Of a stretch of DNA of 18,918 nt, positions 14,214 through 18,918 are shown in pieces. The translations under genes and the position numbers were made by a program. Each line of letters opens with the position of its first letter. The first letter of the stretch is position 1. The notes beneath the pieces were generated by a model, which worked only from the letters and a program-made list of their open reading frames with translations, was not told the origin of the DNA and ran no database searches. Origin of the DNA: DATLWR01 sp035576205 (lineage in GTDB: Bacteria; Pseudomonadota; Zetaproteobacteria; Mariprofundales; Mariprofundaceae); assembly GCA_035576205.1 (NCBI GenBank), contig DATLWR010000004.1, positions 1 to 18,918 on the forward strand. Direction: 5' to 3'.

Positions 14214-14828
14214 TCAGTCGCGGTAGGCGGTGGCTCCGGCGATATAGGCCTTCTTCATCGCCCACTTGCGCACCTTGGCACCGGTACGGATCGAGCGGGT
14301 GAAGTTGGCACGCTTCAGGCTCGCACCGCGAAAATCCGCGTCCTTCAGATTGGCGAAAGAGAGATCGGCATCGTTCAGCACCGCCCCCCGGAAATCCGCC
14401 CCTTCGAGATTGCTGTTACGCAGGTCAGCGAAATGAAGCTTGGCGTTGCGCAGATCCATGCCGGCGAGATCCATGCCCGACAGATCGTAGCCGAACAGCG
14501 ACCGGCCGGTGCGGACCATCACCTTCAGCCGCTCACGGTCGATGCGCACACCTTTCTGATTGGCGTTGACGAAGGTGGTGCCATCCGTGCTTATGCCGGA
14601 GAGATCCGAGCCGGTGAGATCGGCCCCGGAAAGGTCGGCATGGCGAAGATCGGCCCCAGTCAGATTGGCGCGCTGCAGGCGGGCATTCGCGAACTTGCAG
14701 CCCTGCAGGTTAGCCCCGGAAAGATCGGCGCCCGAGAGATCGGCCCCGGAGAAATCGAGTCCCGCCAGATCGGCACCCGCCAGGCTTTTTCCCTCGTTGA
14801 TCTGCGCAATCACTTCCGTAACCATCAT
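14214..14828 (-). CDS. Pentapeptide-repeat protein
   Basis: 204 residues. Two long runs of A(D/N)LxG-type repeats, about residues 18-75 and 105-185, are interrupted by a non-repeat insert (about 76-104, TDGTTFVNANQKGVRIDRE). Such proteins fold as right-handed quadrilateral beta-helices. Some (Qnr/MfpA) mimic DNA and protect gyrase, but most have no known function and nothing here points to one. There is no signal peptide, so it is probably cytoplasmic. Two tandem ATGs at 14828 and 14825 follow a GGAGG site 5 bases before the first. The frame is open a little further upstream, but without a ribosome site there. Confidence 0.88.
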   Translation of the reverse strand: MMVTEVIAQINEGKSLAGADLAGLDFSGADLSGADLSGANLQGCKFANARLQRANLTGADLRHADLSGADLTGSDLSGISTDGTTFVNANQKGVRIDRERLKVMVRTGRSLFGYDLSGMDLAGMDLRNAKLHFADLRNSNLEGADFRGAVLNDADLSFANLKDADFRGASLKRANFTRSIRTGAKVRKWAMKKAYIAGATAYRD

Positions 14829-14942
14829 ACACCCCTCCAGCAGAGCCCTGATGGTAGAGAAATACGACGGCAATGCGCAAGCGGGAATGCAAACAGCGCC
14901 CCGACGGAGCGGAGCGCTGCCTCTGCCTGAGCGCCGATACGA

Positions 14943-15512
14943 TTACATCATGCCGCCGGGGCCCTGCATGCCACCAGGCCCCTGCATGCCGCCACCCTGG
15001 CGATTGTAATGCGGGCAATCACCGCGCTGGCCATCACCCTTGCGCTGCTGCATGCGATCGCGCCGCTCCTGCCACAGCTTCTTGGCCTGCTCGCGCTGTT
15101 CGGGCGTCAGGATAGCCTGGGTTTCCGCCCGCATCTGGCCATGCAGCAGTGTCATCTGCTCGACCAGCTTGCCCTGCTGACGGGCGAGATCGGCAAGCTT
15201 GCTGTCGTAGTCCTTCGCCGCCGTATCGAGTTCGAACATCGCCTTGCGGTTATCGCGCATCTGCTGGCCCAGTGCCTGGAACTGCGGCCGCATCTTGTCG
15301 CGCACCTGCTGCATCTTCGTCTGCTGCTCGTCGGTCAGGTTCAGGGCCTGCGCCATGCGGTCGGCCATACCGCCCATGTGCTGGCCACCCTGACCGCTGC
15401 TATAACCACCTTGCCCACCCTGGCCACCGGGGCCGGCAGCCATCACCGCCGCCGGCATCGCCAGCCCGGCCAGTAGGCCGAATCCGATCACTATCCGGGT
15501 CAATCTGTTCAT
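14943..15512 (-). CDS. Spy/CpxP-like periplasmic LTxxQ protein
   Basis: 189 residues. A signal peptide is clear (1-25, ending AVMAA before GPGG), so the protein is periplasmic. The body is helical and charged with two LTxxQ motifs, LTDEQQ (about 58-63) and LTPEQRE (about 136-142), the mark of the Spy/CpxP family of chaperones and stress sensors. Gly-rich ends flank it: GGQGGQGG after the signal, and a C-terminal run of GGMQGP units ending GGMM, encoded by short direct repeats. Met and one Cys in this tail could bind copper, which is speculative. It is divergent from a Cpx-like two-component system, the expected regulator. AGGAG lies 6 bases before the ATG. Confidence 0.88.
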   Translation of the reverse strand: MNRLTRIVIGFGLLAGLAMPAAVMAAGPGGQGGQGGYSSGQGGQHMGGMADRMAQALNLTDEQQTKMQQVRDKMRPQFQALGQQMRDNRKAMFELDTAAKDYDSKLADLARQQGKLVEQMTLLHGQMRAETQAILTPEQREQAKKLWQERRDRMQQRKGDGQRGDCPHYNRQGGGMQGPGGMQGPGGMM

Positions 15513-15627
15513 ATCACTCTCCTGTTCCGGTTCAAGTTCATCCCGGCATCACTGCCGTCTATGGCGTAATCTAGACTCGCCGCTGCAAGGATGGGGCGAC
15601 GTTTGCGCAAGGCTTTCGCAAAAAACT

Positions 15628-15643
15628 GTTAAGCAAGCGTAAA
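15628..15643. promoter_or_regulatory. CpxR-box-like direct repeat in the divergent regulatory region
   Basis: GTTAA (15628-15632) and GTAAA (15639-15643) are 11 bases apart, start to start, close to the CpxR consensus GTAAA-N(4-8)-GTAAA. The site is about 50 bases upstream of the response-regulator start and 116 bases from the Spy-like gene. It could serve autoregulation and control of the periplasmic protein. Confidence 0.6.
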
Positions 15644-15693
15644 TTCCGGCTATCGAACTGACGCAGCGGCTGAAAACGTGGCAAGATGCCGTC

Positions 15694-16374
15694 ATGCGTA
15701 TCCTCATGGTCGACGATGATCGCGAGCTTTGCGACCTGATGCAGCAGTTCCTCTCCGGCGAGGGCTTCACGGTCGCCTGCGCCCACGATGGCGAATCGGG
15801 GCTGGCCATGATGCGCCGTGACACCTTCGACCTCGCCGTGCTCGATATCATGATGCCGGGCAAGAGCGGCATGGAGGTTCTGCGCGAACTTCGGGCCACT
15901 TCAAAGCTGCCGGTGATCATGCTGACCGCGCGCGGCGACGAAATGGACCGCATCATCGGGCTGGAGCTCGGTGCCGATGACTACGTGCCGAAGCCCTGCA
16001 ACCCGCGCGAACTGGCCGCCCGCATCCGGGCCGTGCTGCGCCGCAGCGACGGCCAGCCGGCAACAACGAAAGAGAACCGCATCGGCGACATCGAATGGCA
16101 TCCGCATTCGCGCAGCATCCTCGAGCACGGCCGGCCACTGGAGCTGACGGCCACCGAATACGACATCCTCGCCTGCCTGATCGAACGCGCCGGCGAGGTG
16201 GTCAGCAAGCGCGAACTGAGCGAGGAGGTGCTGGGCAAAAAGCTCGGCCCCTTCGACCGGGCACTCGACGTGCATGTCGCCCATATCCGCAAGAAGCTGT
16301 CGCCGCTACCGGACGGCAACCCGCGCATCAAGACCGTGCGCGCCGTCGGCTGGCTGCTGGTCACCGACGACTAA
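15694..16374 (+). CDS. OmpR/CpxR-family response regulator
   Basis: 226 residues. Receiver domain 1-115: acidic triad D7-D9, phosphoacceptor D51 (LDIMMPG), T78 and K100. OmpR-type winged-helix DNA-binding domain 130-226 with ELTATEYDILACLIE and DVHVAHIRKKL. The histidine kinase starts 4 bases after its stop, so the two are one operon. The neighbouring Spy-like gene and the CpxR-box-like site make a CpxR role likely. The ATG lacks a Shine-Dalgarno sequence; CAAGAT at 15682-15687 could be a -10 element giving a leaderless transcript. Confidence 0.94.
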   Translation: MRILMVDDDRELCDLMQQFLSGEGFTVACAHDGESGLAMMRRDTFDLAVLDIMMPGKSGMEVLRELRATSKLPVIMLTARGDEMDRIIGLELGADDYVPKPCNPRELAARIRAVLRRSDGQPATTKENRIGDIEWHPHSRSILEHGRPLELTATEYDILACLIERAGEVVSKRELSEEVLGKKLGPFDRALDVHVAHIRKKLSPLPDGNPRIKTVRAVGWLLVTDD

Positions 16375-16378
16375 TCCC

Positions 16379-17719
16379 ATGCGCCTCTACTGGAAACTCT
16401 TCTTCGCCATCCTCGCCGCCCTGATACTGACCGCCAGCCTGACCAGCTGGCTGAGCCGACAGTGGTACGAGGAGAACAAGATGGTCGAGACCCGGCTTGC
16501 CGAGCTGGCCGGCCAGGGCGATACCGCTGCCAACCTCTACCTGACGGACGGTGCCGGCGCCTATCACCGCTGGCTGCAGTTCAACATGCGCAGCCACCGT
16601 TTCCACGGCATGCTGCTCGACGCGCACGGCCAGAACGTGCTCGGCCAGCCGATCCCCGACCCTCTGCAACCGCTGGCCGAGCAGGTCATGCAGGAAGGAG
16701 CCAAAGTCCGCTTCGTGCAGCCGCCCCGGCTCGCCGTCGCCATCCCCGTCGATACCGACAACGGTCGTTTCTACTGGCTGGCCGCCACTCTCATGCCGCA
16801 TGAGCTGATGCGCCAGGGCAGCAACCAATTGCTGCTCTTCCGCCTGCTGGTCGCGATCGCCGTCATCGCCCTGATCAGCCTGCTCTTGGCCCGCATGATC
16901 ACGCGCCCCGTAGCGTCGCTCGGCGCCACGCTGCGCCGGCTCGGCGACGGCAGGCTGGACAGTCGCACCGAAGTCTCGGCGCGGCGCGACGAGCTGGGCG
17001 AGCTGGCGCGAAATATCAATGGCATGGCCGAGCGCCTCGAGACCCTGCTGCAAAGCCACAAACAGCTGCTGATGGATGTATCACACGAGCTGCGCTCGCC
17101 GCTGGCGCGGCTGCAGGTGGCGCTGGAACTGGCGCGCAACAAGTCCGGCGACGTGGCGGAGAAGGAACTCGACCGCATCGACCGCGAAGCCGAACGGCTC
17201 GGCGAACTGATCGGCGAGGTGCTCACCCTTGCTCGCTTCGACGAAGGGGTGACCCACGCCGACAAAAAGAAGGTGCAGCTCGACCGGCTGCTCACCGGTA
17301 TCGTCGAGGATGCCCGCTTCGAGGCCGAAGCGGCCGGCAAGCGGATCGAGCTGGCCACGGTGGAATGCACACTGCAGGCCGACGAGCTCTGGCTGGGCCG
17401 CGCAGTCGACAACGTGATTCGCAATGCCATCCGCCATACGGCAGCCGGCAGCGCCGTAGATGTGAGAATGGCGAAGGCAGCGTCAGGCATCGAAATTCGT
17501 GTTCGTGACCACGGCCCGGGCGTACCCGACGAGGCGCTTTCCCGCCTGTTCGAACCCTTCTTCCGAGCCTCGGCCGCCCGCGATCGCGACAGCGGAGGCT
17601 ACGGTCTCGGACTCGCCATCACCGAACGCGCCATCCGCATGCACGACGGCACCATCACCGCCCGCAACCACCCCGACGGCGGCCTCGAGGCCACCATCAA
17701 CCTGCCGTCACAGGGCTAG
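16379..17719 (+). CDS. CpxA-like sensor histidine kinase
   Basis: 446 residues from ATG 16379. Transmembrane helix 1 at about 7-26, periplasmic sensor about 30-148, transmembrane helix 2 at about 151-171, then a HAMP linker (172-225). The phosphoacceptor is H236 in DVSHELRSPLARLQ, the N-box is DNVIRNAIRHT (344-354), and the G-boxes are DHGPGVP (377-383) and GYGLGLAI (407-414). All kinase motifs are intact. It phosphorylates the partner regulator encoded just upstream. The periplasmic domain is short and its signal is unknown; envelope stress or metal are typical for this family. An upstream in-frame extension overlaps the regulator gene and is not used. A weak GC hairpin (17723-17740) follows the stop. 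Confidence 0.94.
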   Translation: MRLYWKLFFAILAALILTASLTSWLSRQWYEENKMVETRLAELAGQGDTAANLYLTDGAGAYHRWLQFNMRSHRFHGMLLDAHGQNVLGQPIPDPLQPLAEQVMQEGAKVRFVQPPRLAVAIPVDTDNGRFYWLAATLMPHELMRQGSNQLLLFRLLVAIAVIALISLLLARMITRPVASLGATLRRLGDGRLDSRTEVSARRDELGELARNINGMAERLETLLQSHKQLLMDVSHELRSPLARLQVALELARNKSGDVAEKELDRIDREAERLGELIGEVLTLARFDEGVTHADKKKVQLDRLLTGIVEDARFEAEAAGKRIELATVECTLQADELWLGRAVDNVIRNAIRHTAAGSAVDVRMAKAASGIEIRVRDHGPGVPDEALSRLFEPFFRASAARDRDSGGYGLGLAITERAIRMHDGTITARNHPDGGLEATINLPSQG

Positions 17720-17848
17720 TTGCGGCCGGGTGGATGGCCGTTTCCGCTCAAGCAGTCAATCGACGCAATTGAACATGGTGCCTACGAATCACTCCTTTTG
17801 AAATAAGGCCGCTGACCCTTTTCCTACGCCGATCTGTTACGATACGAT

Positions 17849-17878
17849 TTGACTAAATATAGGAATATGTCCTATATG
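17849..17878 (+). promoter_or_regulatory. Promoter of the outer-membrane gene with inverted-repeat operator
   Basis: TTGACT (17849-17854) and TATATG (17873-17878) are 18 bases apart. A perfect inverted repeat, ATATAGGA-ATATG-TCCTATAT (17857-17877, 8-base arms), fills the spacer and overlaps the -10. Such placement is typical of an operator for a dimeric repressor, or for a MerR-like regulator that binds the spacer. The start would be near 17885, giving an untranslated leader of about 80 bases that begins with a Shine-Dalgarno-like AAGGAGG (17886-17892) not linked to any start codon. Confidence 0.65.
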
Positions 17879-17963
17879 GATTCTGAAGGAGGGGGGTACG
17901 AATTTCCAGACACGCTTCTTCTTGGATTCCCGCGAACAATCAACCCGATGAGGAGAAAGACAT

Positions 17964-18662
17964 ATGAAAAGATTTGTTTTGTCTGTGATGGCCACGGCCG
18001 GTCTGGCTGTAGCCAGCCCGGCCATGTCCGCTGACTGGACAGGTTTCTACGTCAGCGGCGGTGCCGGCTACGGGGCATGGAGTGCGGATACCACGACCGT
18101 TAACCCGACAACAGGAGCTCCAATACTGAGCCTTGTGCAAACACAGGGCGGCAAGGGAGCCCTAGGGACGATCGGTATCGGATACGACTACCAGTACAAC
18201 ACTAATATTGTCCTTGGCTTGCTGGCGGATTATGACTTCTCAAGCCTCAAAGGAACCATCCAAGATCAGGGGCCGTTCTACGCCGCCAACATAAAACAGA
18301 CATATGCCATAGCGGCCGGCGTCCGGGTTGGCTGGCTTTTCAACCCCGACACCCTGGGCTTCGTCAGCGGAGGGTGGAGCCGTACACATTTCAGCGGAGG
18401 GGCAGCGAACTTTGCTTTTCCACCCAATGCTGCGTCGGGTACTGAGTACCTGCCATTTAGCAAGAACGGTTGGTTTCTCGGATTGGGCGTGGAGACGCAG
18501 GTCTCTCCGGGCTGGTTCCTGAGAGGTGAATATCGCTGTGCCAGTTATGGCAATACCAACATCCGGAATGTGATTACAGCCACTGGCGCGACAGGTGCCG
18601 CCAGTATCGCATTCAAGCCCACGGTTCAGACCGGCAAGCTGCAGGTAGTCTACAAGTTTTAA
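17964..18662 (+). CDS. Outer-membrane beta-barrel protein (Omp25/Omp31-like)
   Basis: 232 residues. Signal peptide 1-23 (AMSA before DWTGFYVSGG), then alternating beta-strand text with aromatic girdles, and a C-terminal Phe (QVVYKF), the usual outer-membrane insertion signal. DWTGFYVGG-like starts are frequent in the small 8-strand surface proteins common in Alphaproteobacteria. The ligand or function is unknown; candidates are structural surface protein or adhesin. AGGAG lies 8 bases upstream of the ATG. The gene and its flanks are visibly richer in A and T than the neighbouring genes, suggesting transfer or a different expression history. It is transcribed alone, between its own promoter and a terminator. 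Confidence 0.85.
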   Translation: MKRFVLSVMATAGLAVASPAMSADWTGFYVSGGAGYGAWSADTTTVNPTTGAPILSLVQTQGGKGALGTIGIGYDYQYNTNIVLGLLADYDFSSLKGTIQDQGPFYAANIKQTYAIAAGVRVGWLFNPDTLGFVSGGWSRTHFSGGAANFAFPPNAASGTEYLPFSKNGWFLGLGVETQVSPGWFLRGEYRCASYGNTNIRNVITATGATGAASIAFKPTVQTGKLQVVYKF

Positions 18663-18683
18663 TCCGATTGTTTTCACACCTTG

Positions 18684-18720
18684 GAAGAACCCGCCGGAAG
18701 GCGGGTTCTTCTCTATTGTT
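18684..18720 (+). terminator. Rho-independent terminator after the outer-membrane gene
   Basis: A perfect 12-base-pair stem, GAAGAACCCGCC / GGCGGGTTCTTC, with the tetraloop GGAA (18684-18711), followed by the T-rich stretch TCTATTGTTT. It lies 22 bases after the stop codon. Confidence 0.85.
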
Positions 18721-18783
18721 TCCCTCGCCAGATCACCAGCAACCGGAATGCTGGCCATTCAGACTCCCGCCTATCACCTCCAA

Positions 18784-18812
18784 CTGGCAGGCGTAGCGAC
18801 TTCATCTATAAT
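18784..18812 (+). promoter_or_regulatory. Promoter of the nfeD-like gene
   Basis: CTGGCA (18784-18789) and a perfect TATAAT (18807-18812) are 17 bases apart. The predicted start lies about 7 bases after the -10, at or one base before the ATG at 18820, so the mRNA would be leaderless. No Shine-Dalgarno sequence precedes the ATG. Confidence 0.6.
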
Positions 18813-18819
18813 CAATTCC

Positions 18820-18918
18820 ATGCTGAAACTCGCCTGCCGCCTGCTATTCGTGCTCTGCCTGCTGCCTGCTGCGGCGAAAGCGAACGAGGCGGTACTGCTG
18901 AATATCCAGGGAGCCATT
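18820..18918 (+). CDS. NfeD-like membrane serine protease (N-terminus only, cut by window edge)
   Basis: Only 33 codons are visible. They encode a signal peptide (MLKLACRLLFVLCLLPAAAK) followed by ANEAVLLNIQGAI, which resembles the first beta strand and the GAIGPA segment of NfeD-type ClpP-class membrane proteases. These proteases usually pair with a stomatin/SPFH protein encoded next to them. The call rests on a short match, so another periplasmic protein remains possible. Confidence 0.55.
   Translation, partial: MLKLACRLLFVLCLLPAAAKANEAVLLNIQGAI

Noticed and set aside
14214..14828. Repeated GATCGGC-like units as a DNA repeat array
   Set aside because: The periodic 15-base pattern simply encodes pentapeptide repeats; spacing and content are not those of a CRISPR or transposon.
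17723..17743. GC hairpin after the histidine kinase as a terminator
   Set aside because: The stem has only 5 base pairs and the T-run is 3 bases, too weak to call as a separate feature.
17849..18034. Small open frame across the promoter of the outer-membrane gene
   Set aside because: It spans the -35, operator and leader and has no ribosome site; the signal-peptide gene at 17964 in another frame is clear.

Overview
This is a high-GC window from a Gram-negative bacterium, most likely a member of Pseudomonadota with betaproteobacterial flavour. The evidence is the envelope genes: outer-membrane barrel, Spy-like periplasmic protein, LpxH-like phosphatase and DgkA. The taxonomic call is inference. 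Two traits do not fit an ordinary betaproteobacterium: a SAM-I type riboswitch and a Bacillus-type PurF.

Region 1 (1-8137, all on the minus strand) is the most interesting part. It looks like one sulfur-assimilation operon read from right to left. A sigma70-type promoter (8110-8137) is followed directly by a SAM-I (S-box) riboswitch (7956-8096) and a rho-independent terminator (7895-7922). The genes then run in this order: threonine synthase homologue, CysO/MoaD/ThiS-like sulfur carrier, stand-alone NIL-domain protein, cysteine synthase, a palindromic intergenic element, MoeB-type E1-like adenylyltransferase, siroheme nitrite/sulfite reductase fused to a TusA-like domain, and a radical-SAM domain fused to an SLC13-type transporter. 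The last gene runs off the left edge. The set suggests anion import, sulfite reduction to sulfide, loading of sulfur onto a carrier-protein thiocarboxylate, and transfer to a PLP enzyme to make cysteine or homocysteine, all shut off by SAM. The fusions, the carrier tail (Gly-Gly-Arg) and the double set of siroheme/4Fe-4S cysteines are unusual.

Region 2 (8138-8336) is non-coding. It holds a candidate small RNA with a C/U-rich loop and a strong terminator, then a promoter-like element that would give a nearly leaderless radA mRNA.

Region 3 (8337-11797, plus strand) is radA-cvpA-purF: DNA recombination repair, a membrane protein, and purine synthesis. purF meets dgkA tail to tail, with both stop codons inside one hairpin.

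Region 4 (11813-15512, minus strand) is envelope-related: LpxH-like metallophosphatase, glycosyltransferase and DgkA form a tight cluster. A pentapeptide-repeat protein and a Spy/CpxP-like periplasmic protein lie further right.

Region 5 (15513-18918, plus strand) begins with a Cpx-like two-component pair divergent from the Spy-like gene, with a CpxR-box-like direct repeat between them. A lower-GC outer-membrane beta-barrel gene follows, with a perfect inverted repeat inside its promoter. The first 33 codons of an NfeD-like protein end the window. I saw no tRNA, rRNA, CRISPR array or insertion sequence.
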